A DNA stretch of 64,000 nt from Paraburkholderia podalyriae (GCF_014397785.1 NZ_VZQQ01000011.1:161402-225401); one strand, 5' to 3'; counted from the first letter of the stretch, positions 46,253-56,535 are shown. Numbers and translations are program-made. The notes: generated by a model from the letters alone, not told the origin.

Positions 46253-47953
46253 TCACTCGATCGGCTCGGTGTAGCGCGACGTGATCGGATAACGCCAGTC
46301 GCGGCCGAACGCGCGATGTGTGACGCGAATGCCGATCGGCGCCTGGCGGCGCTTGTACTCGTTGATCTTGATCAGGCGCGTGACGCGCTTCACGTCATCG
46401 ACCGGATAGCCCGCGGCAACGATCTCCGCGAGCGAACGGTCCTCTTCCATGTACATGCGCATGATCGCGTCGAGTACTTCGTATTCGGGCAGACTGTCCT
46501 GATCGGTCTGGTTCTCGCGCAGCTCCGCCGACGGCGCGCGCGTCAGAATGCGCTCGGGAATCACGTCGCGCGTCGCAAACGTGGTGGCCGCGTTGCGATA
46601 GCGGCACAGCCGGTACACGAGCGTCTTGGCGATGTCCTTGATGACCGCGAAGCCGCCGGCCATGTCACCGTACAGCGTGCAGTAGCCGACCGCCATCTCG
46701 CTCTTGTTGCCGGTGGTCAGCACGATCGAGCCGAACTTGTTCGACAGCGCCATCAGCAGCGTGCCGCGAATGCGCGCCTGAATGTTTTCTTCGGTCGCAT
46801 CTTCGGCGCGGCCCGCGAACTCTTCGGCGAGTGAGCCGCGGAACGCATCGAACATCGGCGCAATCGCGATCTCGTCGTATCGCACGCCGACGCGGCGCGC
46901 CATCTCGGCGGCGTCGGTGGCCGAGATGTCGGCGGTGTAACGCGACGGCATCATCACCGCGCGCACCTTGTCGGCACCGAGCGCATCGCACGCCACGGCC
47001 AGCACGAGCGCCGAATCGACGCCGCCCGACAGACCGATCAGCGCGCCCGGAAAACCGTTCTTGCCGATGTAGTCGCGCACACCCATCACGAGCGCCGCGT
47101 ACACCTGCGCTTCGAGCGATTGCTCCGGTGCGAGCGCGGCCGCCAGCGGCGTGCCGTCGTCGAACTCGACGATTGCCGTGGCTTCCTCGAACTGCGCGAG
47201 CTTCGCGACCAGTTCGCCCCGCGCGTCGAGCACGAACGAACCGCCGTCGAACACGAGTTCGTCCTGGCCGCCGACCATGTTCACGTAGACCATAGGAATA
47301 CCGGTCTCGCGAATCCGCGCGCGCAGGATGTCGAAGCGCACCGCTTCCTTGTTGAGGTGATATGGCGAGCCGTTCGGAATCAGCAGCACCTGCGCGCCCG
47401 CGGCCTTCGCCATCTGCGCGGCCGACGCATGCCACGCGTCCTCGCAGATCACGACACCGTACTTGACGCCGTCGAGTTCGAACACGAACGGCTGCGGGTC
47501 GGAGGCGAAGTAGCGCTTCTCGTCGAACACCTCCGTATTCGGCAGATCCTGCTTGCGATAGGTGCCCTTCACTTCGCCGTCGACGATCAGCGACGCCGCG
47601 TTGAACGTATCGACCGGCGGCACGCCGCGCTCGATCGGCGCGTTTGCATTACCATGGCCGTGCGCCAGGTTGTCCGACCCGTCGCGCAGCGGATGACCGA
47701 CGATCACATGCAGGCCAGTGAACGGCTTCAACTGCGCGGCGAGATCGGCCAACGCGGCCGCGCTCGCGGTATAGAACGCGGGGCGCAGCAGCAGGTCTTC
47801 GGGCGGATAACCCGACAGCGCGAGTTCAGGCGCGACCAGCAGCTTCGCACCATCGCTGTGCGCGGCGCGCGCGGCCGCCACGATCTTCGCGACGTTGCCG
47901 GCGAAGTCGCCGACGGTGACATTGATTTGAGCAAGAGCGATTCGGGTCTTCAT
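46253..47953 (-). CDS. nadE: Glutamine-dependent NAD+ synthetase
   Basis: A 566-residue two-domain enzyme that amidates nicotinate adenine dinucleotide. The N-terminal glutaminase (nitrilase fold) shows its Glu-Lys-Cys triad in APELALSGYPPED, YRKQDLPN and VVICEDAWH. The C-terminal synthetase has the ATP-pyrophosphatase loop GLSGGVDSAL, plus TTGNKSEMAVGY and GDMAGGFAVIKD. Length matches this bacterial bifunctional class. ATG 47953 gives the conserved MKTRIALAQINVTVGD start. Confidence 0.96.
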   Translation of the reverse strand: MKTRIALAQINVTVGDFAGNVAKIVAAARAAHSDGAKLLVAPELALSGYPPEDLLLRPAFYTASAAALADLAAQLKPFTGLHVIVGHPLRDGSDNLAHGHGNANAPIERGVPPVDTFNAASLIVDGEVKGTYRKQDLPNTEVFDEKRYFASDPQPFVFELDGVKYGVVICEDAWHASAAQMAKAAGAQVLLIPNGSPYHLNKEAVRFDILRARIRETGIPMVYVNMVGGQDELVFDGGSFVLDARGELVAKLAQFEEATAIVEFDDGTPLAAALAPEQSLEAQVYAALVMGVRDYIGKNGFPGALIGLSGGVDSALVLAVACDALGADKVRAVMMPSRYTADISATDAAEMARRVGVRYDEIAIAPMFDAFRGSLAEEFAGRAEDATEENIQARIRGTLLMALSNKFGSIVLTTGNKSEMAVGYCTLYGDMAGGFAVIKDIAKTLVYRLCRYRNAATTFATRDVIPERILTRAPSAELRENQTDQDSLPEYEVLDAIMRMYMEEDRSLAEIVAAGYPVDDVKRVTRLIKINEYKRRQAPIGIRVTHRAFGRDWRYPITSRYTEPIE

Positions 47954-48048
47954 GGCAGGATCGACAGGCAAGCCTTCACGGCTCGCGGTACCGCGGCTCG
48001 ATGGCTCGACGGAATTGGACAACCGGATAAACGAACTCAACGAACGAC

Positions 48049-49272
48049 GTGGCCGCTTCAGCTTCACAGCGCCGCGCCGCTCATTGCAAACAGTCACTCA
48101 GATTGAACCAGCAACGTATCGATTATCGCACGGGCATTCTGGCATCGCCCTCCGAGGTGGACGCCGCCGAGTGGAACGCCCTCCTCGCCGCGCAGCCGCA
48201 GCCCACGCCGTTTTTGCGGCACGAGTTTCTGAGCGCGCTGAACGCGACGCAATGCGCGGTTCCCGGCACCGGTTGGGCGCCGCAATTCGTCACGCTGACC
48301 GACTCGCGCACGGGCAAGCTCGCGGCGGCGACACCCGTCTACCTGAAAGGCCATTCGTACGGCGAGTACGTGTTCGACTGGGCCTGGGCCGACGCGTACA
48401 AGCGCAACGGTCTGCCCTATTACCCGAAGCTGTTGTGCGCGGTGCCGTTCACGCCGGTGCAGGGCAACCGGCTGCTGTCGACGAATGAGCACGCGTTGCG
48501 CCATCTCGCGGCCACCTTGATGGCGTTCGCCGAACAGGCCGAGGTGTCGTCGCTGCATGTGCTGTTTCCGACGCAACGCGAAGCGGACGCGCTCACCGAC
48601 ATCGGCATGATGCAACGCGAAGGCGTGCAGTTTCACTGGCTCAACGACGGCTATCGCGACTTCGAAGACTTTCTGTCGACGCTCGAACAGAAGAAGCGCA
48701 AGAACATCCGCGCCGAACGTCGCAAGGTGCGCGACGCGGGCGTGACGATGCGAAGGATCCGCGGCGAAGACATCAAGGATGCCGACTGGCGCTTCTTCAG
48801 CAAGTGCTATCGGCAAACCTATCGCGAGCATTTCTCGAGTCCGTATCTGAACCTCGATTTCTTCCGGATGATCGGCGCGTCGATGCCTGAGAATCTGCTG
48901 CTCGTGATCGCCGAATACGAGGGCAAGCCGATCGCCAGCTCGCTCGTCGTCTATCAGCGCGACGACAAGACCGGCGGCACCTTGTATGGTCGCTACTGGG
49001 GCGCGCTCGAACACGTGCCGTGTCTGCACTTCGAAACCGCGTACTATCAGCCGCTCGAATTCTGCATCGAAGCAAAGCTCGGCGCATTCGAAGGCGGCGC
49101 GCAGGGCGAGCACAAGATGGCGCGCGGCTTTCTGCCGACGGTCACGCGCTCGGCGCATTGGCTCGCGCATCCGGCGTTCGCCGACGCGGTCGGTCATTTC
49201 CTCGATAACGAAAAGAACAGCATCCACGCGTACGTGGACGAGCTGCGCGAACACAATCCGTTCAAAGGCTAG
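48049..49272 (+). CDS. FemAB-like/GNAT-type acyltransferase (DUF482)
   Basis: A ~400-residue cytosolic protein of the peptidogalycan biosynthesis/DUF482 family, built from two GNAT-like folds as in FemABX proteins. Typical segments are FDWAWADAYKRNGLPYYPKLL, EQKKRKNIRAERRKV, GGTLYGRYWG and FETAYYQPLEFCIE. Molecular function is not established. The true start is uncertain: the GTG at 48049 and later TTG codons (around 48085-48105) are in frame and no ATG precedes the conserved part. It is divergent from nadE. Confidence 0.85.
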   Translation: MAASASQRRAAHCKQSLRLNQQRIDYRTGILASPSEVDAAEWNALLAAQPQPTPFLRHEFLSALNATQCAVPGTGWAPQFVTLTDSRTGKLAAATPVYLKGHSYGEYVFDWAWADAYKRNGLPYYPKLLCAVPFTPVQGNRLLSTNEHALRHLAATLMAFAEQAEVSSLHVLFPTQREADALTDIGMMQREGVQFHWLNDGYRDFEDFLSTLEQKKRKNIRAERRKVRDAGVTMRRIRGEDIKDADWRFFSKCYRQTYREHFSSPYLNLDFFRMIGASMPENLLLVIAEYEGKPIASSLVVYQRDDKTGGTLYGRYWGALEHVPCLHFETAYYQPLEFCIEAKLGAFEGGAQGEHKMARGFLPTVTRSAHWLAHPAFADAVGHFLDNEKNSIHAYVDELREHNPFKG

Positions 49273-49282
49273 AAGCGCGGTC

Positions 49283-49597
49283 ATGGCGTGGTTTCTCTAT
49301 CTGCTCGAATGCTCGGACGGCAGCGTCTATACCGGCATCGCGACCGATGTCGCCGCGCGCTTCGACAAACACGTGAGCGGCACGGGCGCGCGTTATACGC
49401 GCTCGCGCAAGCCGGTGCGGCTGCTGGCGTCGTTCGAGCTGGCGGACCGGTCGAGCGCGTCGAGCGCCGAGTATTGGGTCAAGCGGCTCACGGCGGCGGA
49501 TAAGCGCGCGCTGGCCGCCGGGGTGTTCACGCTGCAGTCGGTGTTGCCGGTGGTGGCGGCAAATGCTGACGCCGAAGACGGCGATAGTTCCAGTTGA
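49283..49597 (+). CDS. GIY-YIG domain protein (YhbQ/UPF0213-like)
   Basis: A 104-residue protein that is nearly all GIY-YIG nuclease domain. FLYLLECSDGSVYTGIATDV has the two-strand core (YLL and YTG replacing GIY and YIG), followed by RFDKHVSGTGARYTRSRKP with the catalytic Arg. Small family members have weak DNA nicking activity and unclear roles. It starts ten bases after the previous stop, so it is probably co-transcribed. Confidence 0.88.
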   Translation: MAWFLYLLECSDGSVYTGIATDVAARFDKHVSGTGARYTRSRKPVRLLASFELADRSSASSAEYWVKRLTAADKRALAAGVFTLQSVLPVVAANADAEDGDSSS

Positions 49598-49603
49598 GTC
49601 GGG

Positions 49604-51700
49604 CTATCCCCTCGCTTCCCGCATCCTCTCCGTCAACAGCCGATGCACACGCGCCAGTTCGCCAACCACGTCCGCCTCCAGCGACGTCAACTGCTCGCGC
49701 GCGGGCAATTCGAGCCAGACCGGCCGTAACGTGCGGTTCAACGCGGCCTCGATCGCCGCACTCATCGCCGCGACCCATTCGTCGAGTTCGTTATGCATGT
49801 CGCGACGGTTCGCGGTGAGGCGCAGCTGCGTCGCGGTGCCCGCCATTCGCCGCAGCAGACTCAGCATCGTCAGCGTGACCGTATCGGCCATCGAGTCCTC
49901 GAGCTTTTCGAGGCGCACGCGGCCGATCGCTTCTTCCGCGTTGTTGCTGGCGAGACCCGCGGCGCGGCGCAACTGCTCGATCTCCTTGCCGCTGTGCCGA
50001 GGCGCTTCGAGCGACGCGCGCAGATACGCGAGATTCGCGCGCACCGCGTCGCCGAGATAAACGCGCAGGTCGAGCTTCTCGCGCGTCGGCCATAGAAGGA
50101 ACGTCGCAAGCAGCGCGAGCACGCAGCCGAGCACGTTGTTGCCGAGCCGCGTCAGCGCGAACGCCAACTCGTTGGCGCCCGGCGTCGCGAAGTCGGCGAC
50201 CAGCACGAAGGCCGGCGTCAGGAACAGCACGAACAGGCTGTAGCTGACGGGGCGCAGCGCCATCGTCGCCATCACGAGCGGGAACACGGCGAGCGAGATG
50301 CCGAGCGGCGAATGAATCGCATAGCCGATCGCCGCCGCAAGCACGCCGCCGACGATGCTGCCCGCCGCGCGCTCGACGCTGCGCGGCCACGTCGCCGCAA
50401 TCGACGGCTGCAGGATCAGCACCGTCGCCATCGTCGCCCAGTAGCCGAATGGCAGACCAAGCGCGCGAATCACGACGAAGCCCGCCGTCGTCGTCACGCC
50501 GACACGCGCCGCATGGCGCAAGCCGACCGACTGCCACGACAGGTTCGCCTTCAGCGTCGACCAGGCGCGCGCGGTGTAACGCGCGACACACGCGCCCCAC
50601 GGCTCGACGTGCACCTCACGCGGTGCGAAATCGACGAGCTCGAAACCGGATAACAGCTTCACCGGTTCGGGCAACGCGCTTTCGAGCCGATCCGCGAGGC
50701 GCCGCAGACGCGCCTGCGGATCGGCGAGACGTTCCCAGCGCGCGTCGCCGGTCGCGCTGCCGATGTCGCTGAGCACTACGCCGATCGCATTCAGCAAGCG
50801 CGCCGCGCGTTGCGTGCGGCGCCGATCGTCGGGCACTTTCTCGCCCGCGCCCGACACCGCGATCAGATAGGCGAACAACGCTTCGCCGTCGGTCAACAAG
50901 CCAAGCAACGTGTCATAGACGGCAGCGCCGCCCGCTTTCGAGGCGGGCACGCTCGCGAGCGCGTCGCGTGAACGTTCGAGCGACGCGCGCGCATCGGCGC
51001 GAAAGCGCGCGGCATGCGTGGCCCATTCGCGCGGCGCGGCACGTTCGCCGACCAGACGCGCGCTATCGAAGGCGACATCGGCGAGGCGCAGATACACCGC
51101 GCGCAACGACGCGCGGCTCGTGCCGAACGGATGGATGCGCCACACGGTCAGGCTCAGCACGATCGCGAACAGGCAGCCGACCAGATAGACGCCGAGAAAC
51201 GCGACACCCGCGCGCGCGTCGTGCATCGGCCGATCGACCATCACGACGCAGGCGGTCGCCGCGAGGATCGTCACCTGCGAGGTGGCCGCTCCCCAGATGC
51301 GGCCGAACGCGCCGAGCGTCGCGAACGCGAGCACCGCGAGCGCTGCCAGCGCGTTGCCCGACGCGGACGCGAAAGCGGTGACGCCGCCGCACAGCGTCGA
51401 CAGCAGCGCAAAGCTCATCATCGACATGAAGCGCGCGCGGTTCGAGCCAGCCGCATCGGCGAGGCAGGTCCAGAAAGCGCCGATCGCGGCCCATGCGAAC
51501 ACCGGATCGTGCAGCAGGTTGCCGAGCGCCAGCATCGCGGTCGACGCGCACGCCGCTCGCAGGCCCTCCGACAGACTCGCCTCGCTCGCCGCGAACGACA
51601 CCATCCAGACCGGCCGCTTGCGGTAGATCGCGGTGACGACCGAGTGCAGCCGGGTCGACCAGCGCGGCGACGTCGAGTGGGACTTGCTGCGGTTCATCAT
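49604..51700 (-). CDS. FUSC-family inner-membrane transporter
   Basis: A 698-residue protein with two hydrophobic blocks of about six helices (roughly residues 45-190 and 400-530), each followed by a cytosolic helical region, the layout of the YccS/AaeB (aromatic acid exporter) and FUSC families. VEPWGACVARYTARAW precedes the second block and GLPFGYWATMATVLILQPS lies within it. No membrane-fusion partner (AaeA) is next to it. It converges with the GIY-YIG gene, only six bases apart. Confidence 0.85.
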   Translation of the reverse strand: MMNRSKSHSTSPRWSTRLHSVVTAIYRKRPVWMVSFAASEASLSEGLRAACASTAMLALGNLLHDPVFAWAAIGAFWTCLADAAGSNRARFMSMMSFALLSTLCGGVTAFASASGNALAALAVLAFATLGAFGRIWGAATSQVTILAATACVVMVDRPMHDARAGVAFLGVYLVGCLFAIVLSLTVWRIHPFGTSRASLRAVYLRLADVAFDSARLVGERAAPREWATHAARFRADARASLERSRDALASVPASKAGGAAVYDTLLGLLTDGEALFAYLIAVSGAGEKVPDDRRRTQRAARLLNAIGVVLSDIGSATGDARWERLADPQARLRRLADRLESALPEPVKLLSGFELVDFAPREVHVEPWGACVARYTARAWSTLKANLSWQSVGLRHAARVGVTTTAGFVVIRALGLPFGYWATMATVLILQPSIAATWPRSVERAAGSIVGGVLAAAIGYAIHSPLGISLAVFPLVMATMALRPVSYSLFVLFLTPAFVLVADFATPGANELAFALTRLGNNVLGCVLALLATFLLWPTREKLDLRVYLGDAVRANLAYLRASLEAPRHSGKEIEQLRRAAGLASNNAEEAIGRVRLEKLEDSMADTVTLTMLSLLRRMAGTATQLRLTANRRDMHNELDEWVAAMSAAIEAALNRTLRPVWLELPAREQLTSLEADVVGELARVHRLLTERMREARG

Positions 51701-51926
51701 CCGGACAGTGCTTTTTTGAAGTGATGGAAACCCGCGGGGATCGAGCAGTGAGTTCGCGCGCGAGGTCGTGCGGCGAATGATAAGGGTTTACACCTAAATA
51801 TAAAAATGCGTTCCGTTCATCGTGGCGATGCATTCGGGTTATGCGCATTATGTGCAACACGAAGCGTGCGACACGAAAATGGTGGGCGCTCATTTCACGC
51901 TAGTCGAACGCCGCACAAATCGCATG

Positions 51927-51963
51927 AAAAAACCGCGCGGTCCTTGCGGACTCGCGCGGTTTT
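51927..51963 (-). terminator. Intrinsic terminator after ppa
   Basis: AAAAAACCGCGCG and CGCGCGGTTTT form a G/C-rich stem with T-runs on either strand, 39 bases beyond the ppa stop. Confidence 0.85.
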
Positions 51964-52001
51964 CGTACTGCATGCAGCGAGCGGACGAACCGCGGCGCGG
52001 C

Positions 52002-52529
52002 TTAGTTCTTGTAGTTCGCCACGCCTTCGCTGATTTCCTTGTGGGCGGCATCAACGTCGGCCCAGCCTTCGACCTTGACCCACTTGCCTTTTTCGAGCGC
52101 CTTGTACTGCTCGAAGAAGTGCTTGATCTGGTCCTTCAGGTACGCGGGCACGTCGTCGACCGAATTCAGGTTCGCCGTCATCGGGCAGATCTTGTCGTGC
52201 GGCACGGCGATCAGCTTCGCGTCGACGCCCGACTCATCGGTCATCTGCAGCATGCCGAGCGCGCGGGCGCGCACGACCGAGCCTGCCAGCAGCGGGAACG
52301 GCGTGATCACCAGCACGTCGACCGGGTCGCCGTCGCCCGACAGCGTCTTCGGAATGAAGCCGTAGTTGGCCGGATAGCGCATGCCGGTGCCGATGAAACG
52401 GTCGACCACGAGCAGGCCCAGGTCCTTGTCGGCTTCGTACTTCACCGGATCGCTTTGCGCCGGGATTTCGATGATGACGTTGAAATCGTGCGGAAGGTCT
52501 TTGCCTGCGGGAACGTGATTGAAGCTCAT
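52002..52529 (-). CDS. ppa: Inorganic pyrophosphatase
   Basis: A 175-residue family I soluble pyrophosphatase. The conserved core is visible: IEIPAQSDPVKYEADK, YPANYGFIPKTLSGDGDPVDVLV with the catalytic Asp cluster, and KDQIKHFFEQYKALEKGKWV. It hydrolyses pyrophosphate with Mg2+ to drive biosynthesis. ATG 52529 is the family start; an upstream in-frame extension is not conserved. Confidence 0.96.
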   Translation of the reverse strand: MSFNHVPAGKDLPHDFNVIIEIPAQSDPVKYEADKDLGLLVVDRFIGTGMRYPANYGFIPKTLSGDGDPVDVLVITPFPLLAGSVVRARALGMLQMTDESGVDAKLIAVPHDKICPMTANLNSVDDVPAYLKDQIKHFFEQYKALEKGKWVKVEGWADVDAAHKEISEGVANYKN

Positions 52530-52827
52530 GAGCGCTCTCTGAAGGGGATGGAAATCGGAAGGCGGCGAACGGCGCGCGGGCTGCGGATACGGTGCGAACT
52601 GTGTGCGAACCGCAAACGCCGAACCCTGAAACCCTATTGCCCCGAACGACGGGGCCACGCGCCGGACCGTGCGGAATGCGCCATTATAGCCAATCGGCAG
52701 ATGGCATCCGCGGTTGGATCGGCGCGATAATCGTCTGGCGACTCACGCTTCCCGTCTCTATCGTTTTGTGTTTCCCCTTCGAATCCGCGCCGCCGCACGC
52801 CGGCCGCGCCATCTTCAAGGAGCATGC

Positions 52828-54267
52828 ATGGAAGAAGCCCGGCATTTCATCGGCGGCGAGTGGTGCGCCGCTTCCGGCGGCGAATCGATCGCCGTACTCG
52901 ATCCGTCGGACGGCCAGCCGTTCACGCGCATCGCGCGCGGCACCGAGGCCGATATCGACACCGCCGTGCATGCGGCGCGCCGCGCATTCGACGGCGCATG
53001 GGGTGCGCTGAGCGCCGCCGAGCGCGGCCGCGTACTGTACCGGCTGTCGCTGCTGGTGGCCGCGCGCCAGGAAGACCTTGCGCAGCTCGAAGCGCGCGAC
53101 ACCGGCAAGCCGCTCAGGCAGGCGCGCGCCGACGCCGCCGCCCTCACCCGCTATTTCGAGTACTACGCCGGCGCGGCCGACAAGCTGCATGGCGAAACCC
53201 TGCCCTACCAGTCCGGCTACACGGTCCTGACGATCCGCGAACCGCACGGCGTAACCGGTCACATCGTGCCGTGGAACTATCCGATGCAGATTGTCGGGCG
53301 CAGCGTCGGCGCGGCGCTCGCAACCGGCAACGCGTGCGTCGTCAAACCGGCCGAGGACGCGTGCCTGTCGGTGCTGCGGGTCGCCGAACTCGCCGCCGAA
53401 GCCGGCCTGCCGGTTGGCGCGCTAAATATCGTGACCGGCTATGGACACGAAGCGGGCGCCGCGCTCGCGCGTCATGCGGGCATCGATCACATCTCGTTCA
53501 CGGGATCGCCCGAAACCGGCAAGCTCGTCACCCAGATGGCCGCCGAGAACCATGTGCCGGTCACGCTCGAACTCGGCGGCAAGTCGCCGCAAATCGTGTT
53601 CGCCGACGCCGATCTCGACGCCGCGCTGCCGGTGCTGATCTCCGCGATCGTGCAGAACGCCGGGCAAACCTGTTCGGCGGGCAGCCGCGTGCTGATCGAC
53701 CAGGCGATTTACGAGCCGCTGCTCGACAGGCTCACCAACGCATTCCAGGCGCTGCGCGTCGGGCCATCGACTGCCGATCTCGACTGCGGGCCGCTGATCA
53801 GCGCGAAACAACAGCAGCGCGTGTGGGACTTCCTGTCCGATGCGCAGCACGACGGCATCGCGATGGCCGCGCACGGCGAAGTGGTTCCCGAAGCGCCCGA
53901 AAGCGGCTTCTATCAGGCGCCGACGTTGCTGCGCGACGTGCCCGCGAGCCACCGGCTCGCGCGCGACGAAGTATTCGGTCCGGTGCTCGCCGCGATGTCG
54001 TTCCGCAATGAAGACGAAGCGCTCGCGCTCGCGAACGGCACGCAGTTCGGGCTCGTCGCCGGTATCTGGACATGCGACGGCGCGCGCCAGATGCGGCTCG
54101 CGCGACGCGTGCGCTCGGGCCAGGTGTTCATCAACAACTATGGCGCGGGCGGCGGCGTCGAGTTGCCGTTCGGCGGCGTCAAGCATTCGGGGCATGGTCG
54201 CGAGAAAGGCTTCGAGGCCCTGTATGGCTTTACGGTGCTGAAGACGATTGCGATCCGGCACGGCTAG
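52828..54267 (+). CDS. NAD(P)-dependent aldehyde dehydrogenase
   Basis: A 479-residue ALDH superfamily enzyme. Catalytic residues are visible: Glu in LELGGKSPQIVF and Cys in QNAGQTCSAGSR, with the oxyanion/NAD segment VPWNYPMQI and the closing VELPFGGVKHSGHGREKG. The substrate aldehyde is unknown. It begins an operon with a short-chain dehydrogenase and an MFS carrier, which suggests oxidation of an imported hydroxylated compound via its aldehyde. AAGGAG precedes ATG 52828. Confidence 0.92.
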   Translation: MEEARHFIGGEWCAASGGESIAVLDPSDGQPFTRIARGTEADIDTAVHAARRAFDGAWGALSAAERGRVLYRLSLLVAARQEDLAQLEARDTGKPLRQARADAAALTRYFEYYAGAADKLHGETLPYQSGYTVLTIREPHGVTGHIVPWNYPMQIVGRSVGAALATGNACVVKPAEDACLSVLRVAELAAEAGLPVGALNIVTGYGHEAGAALARHAGIDHISFTGSPETGKLVTQMAAENHVPVTLELGGKSPQIVFADADLDAALPVLISAIVQNAGQTCSAGSRVLIDQAIYEPLLDRLTNAFQALRVGPSTADLDCGPLISAKQQQRVWDFLSDAQHDGIAMAAHGEVVPEAPESGFYQAPTLLRDVPASHRLARDEVFGPVLAAMSFRNEDEALALANGTQFGLVAGIWTCDGARQMRLARRVRSGQVFINNYGAGGGVELPFGGVKHSGHGREKGFEALYGFTVLKTIAIRHG

Positions 54268-54316
54268 CGGATTCGGAGCACGCAGCACTCTATCCATCAC
54301 AAACAACGGAGACATC

Positions 54317-55075
54317 ATGCGGCTGACAGGTAAAACGGCCATCGTCACGGGCGGCGGTTCGGGTTTCGGCGAAGGCATCGCGAAGACCTTTGCGCGCGAA
54401 GGCGCGAACGTCGTGGTCAACGATCTCGACGGACCGGCCGCTGAACGCGTCGCGAGCGAGATCGCGATTGCGGGCGGCAAGGCGATCGCGGTGCCCGGCA
54501 ACGTCGCGCAACGCGACGACTGGCGCACGCTGCGCGAGGCCGCGCTCGAAGACTTCGGCAGCGTGCAGATCATTGTCAACAACGCGGGCACCACGCATCG
54601 CAACAAGCCGGTGCTCGAAGTGACCGAGGCCGAGTTCGACCGCGTCTATGCGGTGAACGTGAAGAGCATCTACTGGAGCGTGCAGGAGTTCGTGCCGTAT
54701 TTTCGCGAGCAAGGCGGCGGCAGCTTCATCAATATCGCGTCGACGGCGGGCGTGCGGCCGCGGCCGGGGCTCGTCTGGTACAACGGCAGCAAGGGCGCGG
54801 TGATCATCGCGAGCAAGTCGCTCGCGGTCGAGCTCGGGCCGGAGCGGATTCGCGTGAACTGCGTGAATCCGGTGATCGGTGAGACCGCGTTGCTGGCCGA
54901 ATTCATGGGCGTCGAGGATACGCCGCAGAATCGGCAGAAGTTTCTGGCGGGGATTCCGCTCGGGCGGTTTTCGACGCCGCAGGACATTGCGAATGCCGCG
55001 CTGTATCTGGCTTCGGATGAGGCGGAGTTTATTACCGGCGTGTGCCTCGAAGTGGATGGGGGGCGCTGCGTGTAG
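54317..55075 (+). CDS. Short-chain dehydrogenase/reductase
   Basis: A 252-residue classical SDR. The cofactor motif is TGGGSGFGEGIA, followed by NNAG, the catalytic Ser in INIASTAG and the YxxxK in WYNGSKGAV. An Asp in NDLDG after strand 2 indicates NAD preference. It resembles 3-oxoacyl-ACP-reductase-like SDRs, a name without functional weight here. It lies 49 bp after the aldehyde dehydrogenase gene and precedes an MFS gene. Confidence 0.92.
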   Translation: MRLTGKTAIVTGGGSGFGEGIAKTFAREGANVVVNDLDGPAAERVASEIAIAGGKAIAVPGNVAQRDDWRTLREAALEDFGSVQIIVNNAGTTHRNKPVLEVTEAEFDRVYAVNVKSIYWSVQEFVPYFREQGGGSFINIASTAGVRPRPGLVWYNGSKGAVIIASKSLAVELGPERIRVNCVNPVIGETALLAEFMGVEDTPQNRQKFLAGIPLGRFSTPQDIANAALYLASDEAEFITGVCLEVDGGRCV

Positions 55076-55215
55076 CGGTAAGCGAAGCGCTGCGCATGCG
55101 TTGCGTGCGCAGTCAGTGTTTCCCCCCAATATGCATTCGTCGTGCAAAAGAGCCGGCGCGGCTAGAATCGATCGGCGGCGATACTTCAATTCCATAAAAA
55201 TGAGGAGACACAGTC

Positions 55216-56535
55216 ATGGCTAGTCCTGCAGATCCGCTGCACCATCCCGGCGCTGGCGCGCCGGGTTCGACGTTCGAAGAAGCCACCTACCGCAAGGTCT
55301 CGTGGCGGCTCGCGCCGCTTCTGATGCTCTGCTACATCGTCGCGTATCTGGACCGCGTGAACGTCGGCTTCGCCAAGTTGGGAATGAGCACCGACCTCGG
55401 CTTGAGCGACGCGGTGTACGGCTTCGGCGCGGGGATTTTCTTTCTCGGCTATTTCATCTTCGAAGTGCCGAGCAACGTGATCCTGCACAAGGTCGGCGCG
55501 CGCGTGTGGATCGCGCGGATCATGATTTCGTGGGGCGTGATCTCGATGCTGACGATGCTCGTCACCACGCCGACGATGTTTTATGTGATGCGCTTTCTGC
55601 TCGGGCTGGCCGAGGCGGGGTTCTTTCCTGGCATCATTTTGTACCTCACCTACTGGTATCCGGCGCATCGGCGCGGGCGGATGACGACCTGGTTTATGAC
55701 CGCGATTGCGTTGTCGGGGGTGATTGGTGGACCTGTTTCGGGTTATATCCTGAAGAACTTCAACGGCGTGAATGGGTGGCACGGGTGGCAGTGGCTGTTT
55801 CTGCTCGAAGGGGTGCCGTCGGTGCTCGTCGGGATCATCGTGTTTGTGATGCTCGATGATCGGATTTCGAAGGCGAAGTGGCTCACTCGTGAAGAGCGGC
55901 AGTTGCTTGAGAGTCAAGTATCGGCTGAAGAAGCGACCAAGCACGATATGCCGATTCGGCAAGTGCTCACTAGTGGGCGAGTGTTGATGTTGAGCCTCAC
56001 CTATTTCTCGTTTGTGATGGGGCTTTATGGGGTGAGCTTCTGGTTGCCGACGATTATCAAATCCACCGGCGTCACCGATGCGTTCGTGATCGGCCTGCTG
56101 TCGGCGGTGCCGTTTGCCGCAGCCGTCGTGGCGATGGTGTTCGTGGCGCGAAGTGCGGATCGGTCGCGGGAGCGTCGGTGGCATATTGCGGTGCCGGCGT
56201 TTGCTGGGGCTGTCGGGCTCGTGCTTTCCGTCGTTTGGACGCATAACACCGTGCTGGCCATGGCGGGGTTGACGCTGGCTACGATGGGCATCCTGACCAC
56301 GTTGCCGTTGTTCTGGAGTCTGCCTACGGCGATTCTGGCGGGCACCGGCGCCGCTGCCGGGATTGCGATGATTAATTCGATCGGGAATCTTGCGGGTTTC
56401 CTGAGTCCTTACGCTGTGGGGTGGTTGAAGCAGGTTACCGCAGCTAATGATTCGGGAATGTATATGCTCGCGGCTTTTATGGTGCTCGGCGGTTTGCTTG
56501 CTATTAGTGTGCCGGCGAAGATGGTTGATAAATAA
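55216..56535 (+). CDS. MFS carrier of the anion:cation symporter family
   Basis: A 439-residue 12-helix transporter. YRKVSWRLAPLLMLCYIVAY at the first helix, LDRVNVGFAKLGM, and FLLGLAEAGFFPGIILYLTYW are hallmarks of the ACS family that takes up tartrate, phthalate, hydroxyphenylacetate and related acids. It closes the ALDH-SDR-MFS operon and probably imports the substrate. The second half of the gene uses more T-ending and GGG codons than its neighbours. Confidence 0.92.
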   Translation: MASPADPLHHPGAGAPGSTFEEATYRKVSWRLAPLLMLCYIVAYLDRVNVGFAKLGMSTDLGLSDAVYGFGAGIFFLGYFIFEVPSNVILHKVGARVWIARIMISWGVISMLTMLVTTPTMFYVMRFLLGLAEAGFFPGIILYLTYWYPAHRRGRMTTWFMTAIALSGVIGGPVSGYILKNFNGVNGWHGWQWLFLLEGVPSVLVGIIVFVMLDDRISKAKWLTREERQLLESQVSAEEATKHDMPIRQVLTSGRVLMLSLTYFSFVMGLYGVSFWLPTIIKSTGVTDAFVIGLLSAVPFAAAVVAMVFVARSADRSRERRWHIAVPAFAGAVGLVLSVVWTHNTVLAMAGLTLATMGILTTLPLFWSLPTAILAGTGAAAGIAMINSIGNLAGFLSPYAVGWLKQVTAANDSGMYMLAAFMVLGGLLAISVPAKMVDK

